A stretch of DNA of 64,000 nt from Paradesertivirga superstes (GCF_037622515.1 NZ_JBBJCN010000004.1:372001-436000), one strand, 5' to 3'; shown: positions 34,986 to 44,345, counted from the stretch's first letter. Notes: generated by a model not told the origin, from the sequence alone. A program made the numbers and translations.

Positions 34986-37814
34986 TTATTTCTTAAATGC
35001 AGTTTTACCAAACTGACGCGGATAATATGAAAAAGTAGTCATAAAGTACTGCTGCAGTACATTTCGTGTGGCAAATGTGAAGCTATTTGCATTTCCCGTA
35101 TTGATTATACTATTATTCTGACGCAGCAAATCTAAAGCCGTAAACTTAAGCTCAGCATTATTCCCCTTCAGGAAACGATAGACGGCACCGGCATTCCAGA
35201 TGTTATAATTTATGGATCTGCTGGCCGAGGATGTACTGCTATTGAGGCTTATGTTACTATTAATGGAAAACTTTTTGTTTATATTATAACTGCCGCTCAT
35301 TACTGAACTGATGTTGGTGCCGCTATAATTGGTGTTAAAAGCATTTTGTCTGCTACGGTAAAAGCTAAGGTTTTCCTTCGTTTCTACAGACAGTTTGTCT
35401 TTATAGGTATAATTGAAACTTAAATAGGTATTGGTATTCAGATTATTAGAAAAACTAAAAGCATTGTTAACATAACCGGGACTTTTAACAAATGAAACCG
35501 TGCCCCCGATATTGCTCTGTAACGCGCTTGTTTTAAATTTCAATGCTTTTTTAATATCTCCGCCAAGGCTTGCCGACTTATAGCCATCCGCATTGGTTGA
35601 ATAAATAGTACGCCGGTTCAAATTATCTATAAATATGCTATCAGTAAATGCATCTCCCGTAAAATTAAGGGATGCATTGATTGTATAATTTAAGGTATTC
35701 TTACCATGCAGATCTGTGTGACTAAAATATAGCCTTATATCGTTCGTTTTCGATTCTCTTAAATTAATATTGCCTCTTTGAATCCTGTAAACATTCGCGC
35801 TGTCTATTAAAGGGGCCAATTGATCTACAGTTGGGATACGGACGTCGGAGAGAAAATTAAGGGAAATATTATTACTGTATTCTCCATATTGGGTTTTATA
35901 ATAACTAACTGTAGCTGCAGGTATAAAGTTGCTATAGCTGCGACTGATGTTTCTAAATGATTTATCAGCCCGGTTATTCTGATAACTAAACTTATGCTTT
36001 GCCGATACATTAAAGTTAAGACTTCGGTTGAATCTGTTGCTGAGGCTTTTGCTAAAATTTTTCATGAATGTTAAAGCAGGTGTCTCGCTCAATGTATTTG
36101 TGCGAAGACTATTGCTTAAATAAGCATTTGCTGTATAAGCTCCGGTAGAAGTGTTCAGGTCGGCTACCTGACTACTGTTAGTAGAATTGATAATGTTAAG
36201 GTCATTGCTAAAGTTAAAATCAATATTTCCCAGCCGCTTAGTTCCAAAAAACAACCTTTTTAACCTGGGCATTTCTGCAAAAAACTGCTGGTTTATGTTG
36301 CTTCCATCATTGTTGTATTTTCTGTTAAAATCACGGTTGGATGCGACATTAACAAAAGACCTGAATGTGGTCAGATCTATCCTCTCGTTATCTGTTTCGT
36401 TCACAGAAAGGTTATATCTCGCATTAAAGCTTCTTATTTTCTTCTTATAATTTATATAGTCATTGTACCCGTAATCCGAACTCAGCCTGAAACTTTTATT
36501 ATTAAAATCATTCTGTCCTGCAGTATTATTAGTGCTTGTTATCTCATTTTGCTGATTAGAGGCACTTCGGAAAGACCGGTTACTCGACTCACCTGAGTTT
36601 AGTGAGAAGTTTTGGCTGATATTTATGCGGTGGCCTTTTTTGGCAAAATCGAATCTGCTATCGAAGTTATGATTGTTGTTCAGGGAACTATTGGTACTTG
36701 ACGTGTTGTCGAATATCTGACTTCCTGATCCTATTGATGTTGTAGTCTGACTGTTTGATATGATATCGTTTTGCCTGTTTTGTAAAAAATAGTTTGCGGT
36801 AAGAGTACTCCTTTTATCGTAATCAGGTTTGTCTATAAAATTATAGCTGAACGTTGCGCCTCCGGTACTGGTTCGGTTTATACCCGATGCCCTGAAATCA
36901 GGCTGATATTCTACGCTTATCGCAGAGCCTTTAAATGTACTATTAGCTGTTAAATCCCTGGTATTATTTGCAATTTTATTAACGTTATTACCTGCCGCAA
37001 TAAAGCCCAGCTGCAATTTCGGAGCAAAAAAATTAATATTTCCGTCTGCCTCAAAACGCTCGGTTGTACCATATCCACCCCCGACTTTGCCAAAATGACC
37101 AGTATCTTTCCCCTTCTTAAGTTTCAGGTTTACGGTAAGCGAGCTGTCTAATAAGTTTTTTTCATCTGTCTGTGTGTTGTAAACCTGCACTTTCTCCAAA
37201 GCATTTTTAGAAATGTTCTGGATTGCCATCTTAAAATCTCCGCCGAAAAATTCTTTCCCATTTACCAGCAGACTTTTGACTTCCCTTCCATTTACGGTGA
37301 TCTGCCCGTCGCCCCAGAGCGTAACATTAGGTATCTTTCTAAGAAGATCTTCAACTACAGCGTTGCTGTCTAATTTAAAAGCAGCCGCATTAAACTCTAA
37401 AGTATCGCCATTCATGATAATTGGCTGTACTCTGATTTCGACCTCTTTAAGAGCGATATCCCTTGGAAGTAAAACAATAGTTTTTAAATCTATGGCACTT
37501 TGCGTGCCGCTAAGGGCAAAACTCTTCCGAAGCAACTGGTAGCTAACATGGCTCACTTCGATATAATATTTGGTATTGATGGGCAGATTTTTAAAACTGA
37601 ACTCGCCGTAATTATTGCTAAGCTGGTAGTTGAGCAAGGTGCTGTCCGACCTGTAAATAGATACCGTTGCCGACTTTACAGTGTATTTGTGAACCGTATC
37701 CTGTAAAAGGCCTTTAACCGAACCAATATTATTTGGATTTACCTGCTGAGCTTTTGCGTTATTGATTTCCACAGTAAAGTATAATACTGTGATCAGTAGA
37801 AGTAATTTGTACAT
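34986..37814 (-). CDS. Large outer-membrane beta-barrel protein with carboxypeptidase-like regulatory domain
   Basis: 942 residues. Signal peptide (LLLLITVLYFTVEINNAKAQ), then a carboxypeptidase-regulatory-like beta-sandwich (~30-115: GSVKGLLQDTV, YGEFSFKNLPINTKYYIEV). A plug-like segment (~135-215: EDLLRKIPNVTLWGDGQITV, NGKEFFGGDFKMAIQNI) and a long barrel of the OMP_b-brl_3 type follow. TonB-box and SusD-partner features are not apparent. Many members are annotated TonB-dependent receptors, but the ligand is unknown. It starts 10 bp after the 6-bladed propeller gene, so they form a two-gene operon and may work as a pair. Confidence 0.88.
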   Translation of the reverse strand: MYKLLLLITVLYFTVEINNAKAQQVNPNNIGSVKGLLQDTVHKYTVKSATVSIYRSDSTLLNYQLSNNYGEFSFKNLPINTKYYIEVSHVSYQLLRKSFALSGTQSAIDLKTIVLLPRDIALKEVEIRVQPIIMNGDTLEFNAAAFKLDSNAVVEDLLRKIPNVTLWGDGQITVNGREVKSLLVNGKEFFGGDFKMAIQNISKNALEKVQVYNTQTDEKNLLDSSLTVNLKLKKGKDTGHFGKVGGGYGTTERFEADGNINFFAPKLQLGFIAAGNNVNKIANNTRDLTANSTFKGSAISVEYQPDFRASGINRTSTGGATFSYNFIDKPDYDKRSTLTANYFLQNRQNDIISNSQTTTSIGSGSQIFDNTSSTNSSLNNNHNFDSRFDFAKKGHRINISQNFSLNSGESSNRSFRSASNQQNEITSTNNTAGQNDFNNKSFRLSSDYGYNDYINYKKKIRSFNARYNLSVNETDNERIDLTTFRSFVNVASNRDFNRKYNNDGSNINQQFFAEMPRLKRLFFGTKRLGNIDFNFSNDLNIINSTNSSQVADLNTSTGAYTANAYLSNSLRTNTLSETPALTFMKNFSKSLSNRFNRSLNFNVSAKHKFSYQNNRADKSFRNISRSYSNFIPAATVSYYKTQYGEYSNNISLNFLSDVRIPTVDQLAPLIDSANVYRIQRGNINLRESKTNDIRLYFSHTDLHGKNTLNYTINASLNFTGDAFTDSIFIDNLNRRTIYSTNADGYKSASLGGDIKKALKFKTSALQSNIGGTVSFVKSPGYVNNAFSFSNNLNTNTYLSFNYTYKDKLSVETKENLSFYRSRQNAFNTNYSGTNISSVMSGSYNINKKFSINSNISLNSSTSSASRSINYNIWNAGAVYRFLKGNNAELKFTALDLLRQNNSIINTGNANSFTFATRNVLQQYFMTTFSYYPRQFGKTAFKK

Positions 37815-37824
37815 CAGGCCTGGT

Positions 37825-39102
37825 TTAGTTTTTCTTAGGTTTAAGCTGAATGATCACCGGATTGCTTTTCCGGTCCTGGGTTTTGAAATATTCCTGCATT
37901 TGCGGGCTGAACTTAATATTTTTATCCCCCAGTTGTTCCTTAAAACTAAACATTGCAAGTGATGAATAACTGGTATAGAAATAGTCGTCTTTGTACAGGT
38001 GGAACCCTTTGTTTGAGAAATCGTAAAATGCTCCTGCATCCGTAACCGGCAAGAAAGAAGATAAGCTATCGGGTTGCAAATCCTGCAGGGAAATGATCTC
38101 AGTGGTTTTTAAATTATATATAATCGCTTTCTTTAACTCCTTTTCCCGCCCGAAGTTGCGCATTTGTAAGTAAAGATGATCCCCTACCTGGTAAGTATTA
38201 TTCAAACTGTAAAAAACTTTTGGATTGGCCTGAAAATACTCTCTGCGCTTTTTAATATAAATTGGATTAGAGATAAAGTCGCGGGGCAGTGAATTATTTG
38301 CCGGAAAAATTATATGGTAGGCCAATGAAAGTTTGGAGGGTGAAACCTTATAAAGATCGTATCCATAAACATTAATGAAAAACAGTCCATTTTTATTCCC
38401 ATTGTCATAAAACTTAGCGTTGTCCCAAAACTCATCGGTTTGATACCTTTTCATTGAAAAAGGAAAATAGCCAACTGTATCTTTGTCCTTCCGGATTATT
38501 GCAAGCTCATAATGAATACTGTCTTTTCCTTTTTTCTCAAGGAACCGTGGTATTACAGTAGTTTCTTGATCAGCCAACTTAAATTCCTGATTGAAGACGG
38601 CGTCTTTATGCAGCACCTTTTTAATCTGTTTTCCATTAAAATCGAAATAGAAAAAATATTTACTGGAATAAATAGCAATCACGCTATCCTTATTTTCTTC
38701 CACTATCTTATAACCATATAATTCAGTCTTGCTTTTATCCGCGTCATCTTTGGGTATTTTGCTTGCATCTATTTTACCTTTAAATTTCCCATCTTTTGCA
38801 AATATCAACACAGCTCTGGTATCATAATCAAAAAGGACGAATTGATCCTTCACAATTTTCAAGTCGTAAATACTTCCAAATAAGCTTTCTTTAGTGGTTT
38901 CAAGAGGTATAAACCTTACTTCATCAAAAACTGCGGATACGTTGGCACCGCGTGCACTTTGCGGATCGATGCGCAGAGTAAGCATCCCGCTGCTATCTAC
39001 TTTACCTGCCTGGCTGAAGGCATTGAATGACAGAAAAATAAACACCGCTAAGGCATACAGCGGTTTTATTCTAATAGGAGACAGATTAATAAAGAGAATC
39101 AT
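37825..39102 (-). CDS. Secreted 6-bladed beta-propeller protein
   Basis: 425 residues with a signal peptide (~1-32, ALAVFIFLSFNAFSQ). The start of the mature part, FDEVRFIPLETTKESLFGSI followed by DLKIVKDQFVLFD, is the standard first blade of the Bacteroidetes 6-bladed beta-propeller family. Later blades repeat a strand pattern with YGYDLYKVSP and YFYTSYSSLAMF. Such proteins are envelope-located and often sit beside outer-membrane receptors; the role is not established. Here it precedes the large barrel gene by 10 bp and would be translated first. About 279 bp of non-coding sequence separates it from the divergent GH28 gene. Confidence 0.82.
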   Translation of the reverse strand: MILFINLSPIRIKPLYALAVFIFLSFNAFSQAGKVDSSGMLTLRIDPQSARGANVSAVFDEVRFIPLETTKESLFGSIYDLKIVKDQFVLFDYDTRAVLIFAKDGKFKGKIDASKIPKDDADKSKTELYGYKIVEENKDSVIAIYSSKYFFYFDFNGKQIKKVLHKDAVFNQEFKLADQETTVIPRFLEKKGKDSIHYELAIIRKDKDTVGYFPFSMKRYQTDEFWDNAKFYDNGNKNGLFFINVYGYDLYKVSPSKLSLAYHIIFPANNSLPRDFISNPIYIKKRREYFQANPKVFYSLNNTYQVGDHLYLQMRNFGREKELKKAIIYNLKTTEIISLQDLQPDSLSSFLPVTDAGAFYDFSNKGFHLYKDDYFYTSYSSLAMFSFKEQLGDKNIKFSPQMQEYFKTQDRKSNPVIIQLKPKKN

Positions 39103-39381
39103 GATGAATGAGGCAGAAATAAAGGTTAGGAATTCAGATCAATTATATAAAAAAATAATGGAACAACCTGAGGCGAAGCTTTTTTAATTATGAATTAATT
39201 TGAGTGTAATTGCTAAGATTTGAAGAAAACAATTTTGGACCGCTTAAGCTTGATATAAAGACGTTAAAACCAATAGCCATAAAATTGTTACAACAATAAA
39301 GTTCTTATCTCACTTCCGGAAAATCTGCTAATAAGCATATTTGCGCCAGAAGATCTGTAAATATTAACCAATATCGACAAC

Positions 39382-40701
39382 ATGAAAATTAATCCAGCGA
39401 TTGTGCTTTCAGCATTATCATTCATCCTGGCAACAGGTGCTGATGCAAATCCGGTCAAAAACATAATTTCCAATAATATACCTGCGGTTTCGAGCATTGA
39501 AAAACGCTATAACATTGCAGATTACGGTGCTATTGGCGACGGGAAAACCCTCAATAGCAAAACGATTCAGAAAGTTATCGAGGAATGCGCACAAAACGGC
39601 GGAGGAACGCTGGTTATACCTAAAGGAATCTTTTTAAGCGGCTCCCTTTTTCTTAAGCCCGGAGTAAATATAGAATTGCAACAAGGTGCGGTACTTAAAG
39701 GCTCTACGAATATAAACGACTACGAAAAACTGAATACGCGCATTGAAGGGCATTTCGAACCCTGGCGGGCAGCGCTACTGAACGGTGACCATGTAGATCA
39801 TCTTCGCATCACCGGTCCTGGCACACTTGATGGCAGCGGTGAACCCTTTTATAAATTGTTCTACGGTACCCGCGAAGCTGTTCCGGGCACCAAAAATTTA
39901 GATGTAGAAAGGCCCAGGCTTACTCTGATCCAAAATTCTAAGGATGTAAAGATAAGCGGTGTATTTTTTCTTAACTCCGGTTTTTGGAACCTGCATATTT
40001 ACCGCTGCCAGAACGTGACCGTTGAAAACTGCCGCTTTCAGGCTCCCTCAGGCCCGACTCCCAATCGCGGACCCAGTTCCGATGGTATTGATGTAGACAG
40101 CTCACAGGATATTACCATTCGCGGATGCTCCTTTTCGGTTGGCGACGATTGTATTGCGCTAAAAGGTTCGAAAGGTCCCTTTGCTATGCAGGATAAGGAC
40201 AGTCCTGCTGTAGAACGAATACTTATCGAAGATTGTACTTTTGAAGCTGGCGGAGGAATTGTAACCTTTGGAAGTGAGGCGACACTTGTGCGCGATGTAG
40301 AAGTAAAAAGATGCATAACCAGGGGACCAACTGTACTCCGCTTAAAACTACGTCCTGATACCCCTCAGCAATATGAAAACATACGAATGAGTGATATCAC
40401 CATGGAGAACGGAGGTGCAATATTCAAAGTTTCTCCCTGGACCCAATATTTTGATCTGAAGGGTCAGGAGCCGCCAAAAGCGTTGGTACGCAACGTAAAA
40501 ATCTCGAATATTCACGGCACAGGTAACTCTTTTGGAGAAATTACCGGGCATCCTCAGACAGAAATAATAGATATCTATATTAAAAATGCCAACTTAAAAT
40601 TAAAAAGCACGGATTTTAAATTAGCTAATGTAAAAGGACTGCGCTTCAAGAACGTTAAAGTTAATGGTGCGAAAATGTCAGCTCCGGCTTCAGCCAAATA
40701 A
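39382..40701 (+). CDS. Glycoside hydrolase family 28 (pectinase-type) enzyme
   Basis: 439 residues, signal peptide (FILATGADA region), then a right-handed beta-helix. The N-terminal IADYGAIGDGKTLNSKTIQK is the classic GH28 opening. Catalytic-region motifs: SSDGIDVDSSQD (place of NTDG), SVGDDCIALKGSKG (the DD pair present), and LRLKLRPD (place of RIK). The usual GHG histidine motif reads AGGGIVTFGSE, so the histidine is replaced by glycine. From memory, rhamnogalacturonan hydrolases of GH28 also lack this histidine, so activity on rhamnogalacturonan or another pectin side structure is more likely than on homogalacturonan. It has its own terminator and no neighbour in the same operon. Confidence 0.88.
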   Translation: MKINPAIVLSALSFILATGADANPVKNIISNNIPAVSSIEKRYNIADYGAIGDGKTLNSKTIQKVIEECAQNGGGTLVIPKGIFLSGSLFLKPGVNIELQQGAVLKGSTNINDYEKLNTRIEGHFEPWRAALLNGDHVDHLRITGPGTLDGSGEPFYKLFYGTREAVPGTKNLDVERPRLTLIQNSKDVKISGVFFLNSGFWNLHIYRCQNVTVENCRFQAPSGPTPNRGPSSDGIDVDSSQDITIRGCSFSVGDDCIALKGSKGPFAMQDKDSPAVERILIEDCTFEAGGGIVTFGSEATLVRDVEVKRCITRGPTVLRLKLRPDTPQQYENIRMSDITMENGGAIFKVSPWTQYFDLKGQEPPKALVRNVKISNIHGTGNSFGEITGHPQTEIIDIYIKNANLKLKSTDFKLANVKGLRFKNVKVNGAKMSAPASAK

Positions 40702-40711
40702 ATAGGAACAT

Positions 40712-40750
40712 AGCGCATTTGGTTGATCATTAACTCCAAATGCGTTTTCA
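40712..40750 (+). terminator. Terminator after the GH28 gene
   Basis: A perfect 9-bp stem CGCATTTGG/CCAAATGCG with a 13-nt loop is followed by TTTTCATGTTTTTTT. It begins 11 bp after the GH28 stop. Confidence 0.82.
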
Positions 40751-41128
40751 TGTTTTTTTGATTCTTGCTTAGTTATAAATTAATTTCTCGCTGAACCGGA
40801 AAGGGTTTTAAGGTAAGGTAAAATCGCTTATCGGGAATCGCAAAGAAAACTCCCTTTCTAGCCTCCGAACAGGATTCACCTACTACGAAAAACATCTGAT
40901 CCGTAGAGAACTATATCGACCTCGGCAAATTAAAGCAATCGCGACATTCAGTGGTCAACGAATGGGAAAGTGGACTTTTTTCCTGTCCCTCCGACATAAT
41001 GCAATCTCGGTTTACATGTCCGAATCCACCCTATATAATGTCTCATTCACACCCTTAAACTACCATATTAAGATTGTAATTTTATTTTATTTATATAAAA
41101 AATCAATTTTAAACAAAAAAATAAAGAA
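40751..41128. other. Intergenic region without a recognisable gene
   Basis: The gap from the GH28 stop to the SRPBCC remnant is 427 bp. Past the terminator it holds short open stretches but nothing with a start, RBS and recognisable protein. It ends in an AT-rich run just before the remnant at 41129, which may be that gene's old promoter. Confidence 0.4.
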
Positions 41129-41236
41129 ATGACTACATCAGATTTCACCACTACCATCTTGGTAGGCCAGGCTCCTAAAGAAGTATTGGATGCTATCAAT
41201 AATGTTCGCGGATTGGTCATTGTAAATAACATTTAA
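41129..41236 (+). pseudogene. Remnant of an SRPBCC/AHSA1-type gene
   Basis: A 35-codon ORF beginning with ATG: MTTSDFTTTILV, then PKEVLDAINNVRG, which is the characteristic start of Bacteroidetes SRPBCC (Hsp90-activator-like) proteins of ~140-170 residues. After NNVRG the normal WWSE-type continuation is replaced by LVIVNNI and a stop, and the remaining ~110 residues are missing. Only 11 bp separate it from the DinB gene downstream, so an internal deletion probably removed the body and left the promoter and first codons to drive the DinB gene. Confidence 0.7.
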
Positions 41237-41247
41237 TTTAAACATCC

Positions 41248-41862
41248 ATGAAATCAAAAAAATCACTTCTTGTTGCCATTGCTTTCGTAACCATGAGCTT
41301 TAACAATTCTGCCACTTTAACCAATGCAGAGCGCAGACATGCTATAAACTTTTTACAGGAAACACAGGAAAATCTCCTTAAAAAGTTGAGCGGGCTTACA
41401 CCCGAGCAATTAAATTTTAAAGCAGACGCAGCCAGCTGGTCCGTAGCTGAATGCCTTGAGCACATTGCTGTATCCGAGAATAATTTATTTGGACTTACTC
41501 AGATGGCTCTTAAAGAACCTGCTGATCCTTCAAAACGAAATGAAGTAAAGATGAGCGATGCAGCCCTTGTACAAATGATTACGGACCGAAGTATTAAGAG
41601 AACTGCGTCGGAAACATTTAAGCCCACCGGTAAATTTGGCAGCTACGAAGCGACGCTTAAGGAGTTCAAAACAAAAAGAGAGTTTAATATCAATTACATC
41701 AAAACCACTTCTGATGATTTAAGAAACCATTATTATGATTTTCCTTTTGGTAAAGTGGATGCCTACCAAACAATTCTTTTTATGGCAGGTCACAGCAAAC
41801 GGCATACAGATCAGATTGAAGAAATAATGAAGAACGTGAATTTTCCCAGGAAAGGAAAATAG
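41248..41862 (+). CDS. DinB-family protein
   Basis: 204 residues. A hydrophobic N-terminal stretch (SLLVAIAFVTMSFNNSATL) suggests a signal peptide or anchor. The DinB_2 core has LSGLTPEQLNFKADAASWS, then VAECLEHIAVSE with the first metal-type histidine, and a C-terminal GHSKRHTDQIEEIM with two more histidines in the HxxxH arrangement. Members bind a divalent metal; the substrate is unknown. It follows the SRPBCC remnant by 11 bp, a pairing often seen intact in relatives, and is followed by a hairpin. Confidence 0.85.
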   Translation: MKSKKSLLVAIAFVTMSFNNSATLTNAERRHAINFLQETQENLLKKLSGLTPEQLNFKADAASWSVAECLEHIAVSENNLFGLTQMALKEPADPSKRNEVKMSDAALVQMITDRSIKRTASETFKPTGKFGSYEATLKEFKTKREFNINYIKTTSDDLRNHYYDFPFGKVDAYQTILFMAGHSKRHTDQIEEIMKNVNFPRKGK

Positions 41863-41872
41863 ATTTATGATG

Positions 41873-41905
41873 AGACCTTTTAATTTTTAATTGAAAGGTC
41901 TTATT
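41873..41905 (+). terminator. Probable terminator after the DinB gene
   Basis: A perfect 8-bp stem AGACCTTT/AAAGGTCT with a 13-nt T-rich loop lies 10 bp after the stop. The following T-run is short (TATTT), so strength is uncertain. Confidence 0.55.
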
Positions 41906-42025
41906 TAGGCAAGGCCAAATCTTTTACTCATTGTCTACCCACCACTCCATTGTCATAATTTTATTTAAAAATGGCAACCTGATTTTGGATATCTACCTTC
42001 GCACCGGTTAGTGTAATTTACAAGA

Positions 42026-43237
42026 TTGAGAAAAAAGTTATTGCCTTTGGCTCTCGGAGGATTAGGGATTGGTTCTACTGAGTTTGTAATGATGGGTGTT
42101 CTTCCGGATGTTGCCAACGAGTTCGGCATAACAATTCCCCAAGCAGGCTATATGATATCGGCCTATGCACTGGGCGTAGTTATCGGTGCTCCAACATTGG
42201 TTGCGGCGAGCAGTAAAATAGCCCCAAAGAAGATTCTTTTCGGACTAATGCTATTGTTCACCATATTTAATACCCTTTCAGCATTTGCTCCAAATGATAC
42301 TGTATTGTTCTGGTCGCGCCTGCTGTCTGGCTTACCTCACGGGGCATTTTTCGGAGTAGGTTCGGTAGTTGCGAGCCGGCTTGCGGACCAGGGGAAACAA
42401 GCCAGAGCTATATCGATTATGTTTAGCGGGCTAACTGTGGCCAATTTACTTACAGTTCCGTTCGGCACCTTCATAGGTCACGAATATTCCTGGCGCTATA
42501 CTTTTGCCGGGATTGGGTTAATTGGCCTTATCACAATGGCTTCTATATATTTTATTCTTCCCTCCTTACCTGCGAATAAAAATGCCAACATCAAATCGGA
42601 ACTTAAGGTTTTTGGAAGAATAGAACCCTGGCTCATTTTCATGATAACAGCTATCGGTACCGGTGGCCTGTTCTGCTGGATAAGTTACATAGCTCCGTTG
42701 ATGACAGATGTTTCCAACTTTTCTGCTTCTGCTGTTCCCTACATCCTGATGGTTGCCGGGCTCGGCATGGTAGTTGGAAATTTTGCGGGAGGTAAACTGG
42801 CAGACTCGCTGAAACCTGCCTCCGCTACCATTGTACTGCTTATTGCCATGGCTTTCACCCTGGTGCTTATTTATTTTTTCTCGGCCAGTCAGACTATGTC
42901 GGTGATTCTCACTTTCATTGCCGGAAGCTGCTCTCTTGCTCTCGCGGCACCTATCCAGATGTTAATGATCGAAAGTTCTAAAGGTGCAGAAATGCTGGGT
43001 GCTTCTATTACTCAAGCTGCCTTCAACCTGGGTAACGCCCTGGGTGCATATCTCGGTGGAATTCCTATCGCTGCAGGATTAGGCTATACTTCTCCGGCGA
43101 TGGTTGGTGTGGTGATGGCACTGGGAGGCGCAGGATTTGCCTGGCTGCTGATTATGAAGCATAAAGCGGCAGTATCCAGAACGAATTCGGCGCTGGTTCT
43201 CAAATCAAAAACTGTCCTGTTTCCGGAAGAGGTATAA
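42026..43237 (+). CDS. MFS efflux transporter (AraJ/drug-efflux type)
   Basis: 403 residues, 12 predicted membrane helices. The start is TTG at 42026: the first in-frame ATG falls inside helix 1 (after GSTEFV), and relatives begin with the same KKLLPLALGG segment. The DHA1-type signatures are GSTEFVMMGVLPDVA in helix 1, SRLLSGLPHGAFFGVGSVVA between helices 4 and 5, and GASITQAAFNLGNALGAYLG near the end. Likely proton-driven efflux of a small molecule; the substrate cannot be read. The RibD-like reductase starts 34 bp downstream on the same strand, and the HxlR regulator lies two genes on. Confidence 0.9.
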   Translation: MRKKLLPLALGGLGIGSTEFVMMGVLPDVANEFGITIPQAGYMISAYALGVVIGAPTLVAASSKIAPKKILFGLMLLFTIFNTLSAFAPNDTVLFWSRLLSGLPHGAFFGVGSVVASRLADQGKQARAISIMFSGLTVANLLTVPFGTFIGHEYSWRYTFAGIGLIGLITMASIYFILPSLPANKNANIKSELKVFGRIEPWLIFMITAIGTGGLFCWISYIAPLMTDVSNFSASAVPYILMVAGLGMVVGNFAGGKLADSLKPASATIVLLIAMAFTLVLIYFFSASQTMSVILTFIAGSCSLALAAPIQMLMIESSKGAEMLGASITQAAFNLGNALGAYLGGIPIAAGLGYTSPAMVGVVMALGGAGFAWLLIMKHKAAVSRTNSALVLKSKTVLFPEEV

Positions 43238-43271
43238 AGTTTGCATATAAAAAACCAAATTTGTAAAATCT

Positions 43272-43958
43272 ATGAAACCATACATTATCTGCCATATGCT
43301 GGGCTCTGTAGATGGGCGGATCAAACAAAACATCTGGGGATTTAAGGACCATCACAAATACTTCGAAGAAACAGCTGAACAGATTAAAGCGGACGCCTGG
43401 CTGGTTGGCCGGGTAACAATGCAGGAATTTTCAAGCCAAAAGCCATATGCTCTTGACGCGAACGCGAATGTACCTTACGAAGATTTCGTCGCCGAACAAG
43501 AATCTAAAACATATGCAGTGGTGATTGATCCTTCAGGAAAATGTTTCTGGGACAATAATATGGTATCCACAGAGCAGGTGATTGAGGTGTTAACTGAGAA
43601 AGTTCCATCAGCTTACCTTGCTCATTTAAAGAGCAGAAATGTATCTTATATTTTCGGAGGAAAAGAAGAAATTGACCTTGACCAGGTAATGCAGAAATTA
43701 TATCACCTGTTCAATATAAAAACGCTCCGCATAGATGGAGGTGGACATGTGAACGGCTCCTTTCTAAAGGCTGGTTTGATTGATGAATTCAGCCTGGTAC
43801 TGGCTCCGGTAGCAGATGGTACTATCGGGTCTCCTACCGTGTTCGAAGCCGAAGAGGGTTATGGAAACCGGAGAGCTACCCGCTTTTCCATAAAGTCCGT
43901 TGAACGGATCTACGAGAATTTCTTGTGGATTCGATACATGGTAGAACGGGATAACTAG
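43272..43958 (+). CDS. RibD C-terminal/dihydrofolate reductase-like NADPH oxidoreductase
   Basis: 228 residues. The start MKPYIICHMLGSVDGRI is the nucleotide-binding opening of the RibD_C family, with DAWLVGRVTMQEF as the second motif and LRIDGGGHVNGSFLKAGLID as the glycine-rich NADPH loop. It lacks the RibD deaminase half, so it is a stand-alone reductase of the DHFR fold rather than a riboflavin enzyme. It is 34 bp after the MFS gene and probably co-transcribed. Its stop lies 2 bp from the end of the convergent HxlR gene. Confidence 0.87.
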   Translation: MKPYIICHMLGSVDGRIKQNIWGFKDHHKYFEETAEQIKADAWLVGRVTMQEFSSQKPYALDANANVPYEDFVAEQESKTYAVVIDPSGKCFWDNNMVSTEQVIEVLTEKVPSAYLAHLKSRNVSYIFGGKEEIDLDQVMQKLYHLFNIKTLRIDGGGHVNGSFLKAGLIDEFSLVLAPVADGTIGSPTVFEAEEGYGNRRATRFSIKSVERIYENFLWIRYMVERDN

Positions 43959-43960
43959 GT

Positions 43961-44317
43961 TTATATCAGTTCCCGGTTCTTCAGGCCCCAGCTTGCCATT
44001 TCGTTTAAAACCGGGGCTAGCTCCTTCCCCATTTCGGTTAAGCTGTATTCTACATGAGGCGGCACCACGGCCATAGCTTTCCGGATAATTAACTGATCGG
44101 CTTCCAATTCCTTTAAATGTTGAATCAGCATTTTTTCTGTAATGGCAGGAATACTCTTCTTCAATTCGTTGTAACGCCTGATACCGGGGAGCAAATTGAA
44201 AATAATGAGTGGCTTCCAACGGCCGGAAATTTTACTCAGTGTATAAGTCACCGGGCACTCAGACAAGGCGGTGGTCTTATTGGAATGGTTCGTGGATGTC
44301 TCTTTTATTTTTGTCAT
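43961..44317 (-). CDS. HxlR-family winged-helix transcription regulator
   Basis: 118 residues from the ATG at 44317. An upstream in-frame ATG at 44365 exists but would put the promoter inside the gene. The HxlR signature is clear: CPVTYTLSKISGRWKPLIIF at the N-terminus, then a helix-turn-helix with RRYNELKKSIPAITEKMLIQ and LKELEADQLIIRK, and the wing PHVEYSLTEMGKEL. HxlR members often sense reactive carbonyls, quinones or oxidants and repress a neighbouring gene. Here it is divergent from the NmrA-like gene with overlapping promoters, so that gene and its own are the likely targets. Confidence 0.92.
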   Translation of the reverse strand: MTKIKETSTNHSNKTTALSECPVTYTLSKISGRWKPLIIFNLLPGIRRYNELKKSIPAITEKMLIQHLKELEADQLIIRKAMAVVPPHVEYSLTEMGKELAPVLNEMASWGLKNRELI

Positions 44318-44345
44318 AACACCATACATACTTTCGGGTAAGTAC

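Noticed and set aside
40880..41095. A ~50-codon open stretch ending shortly before the SRPBCC remnant
   Set aside because: No start codon with ribosome site and no recognisable motif; probably chance.
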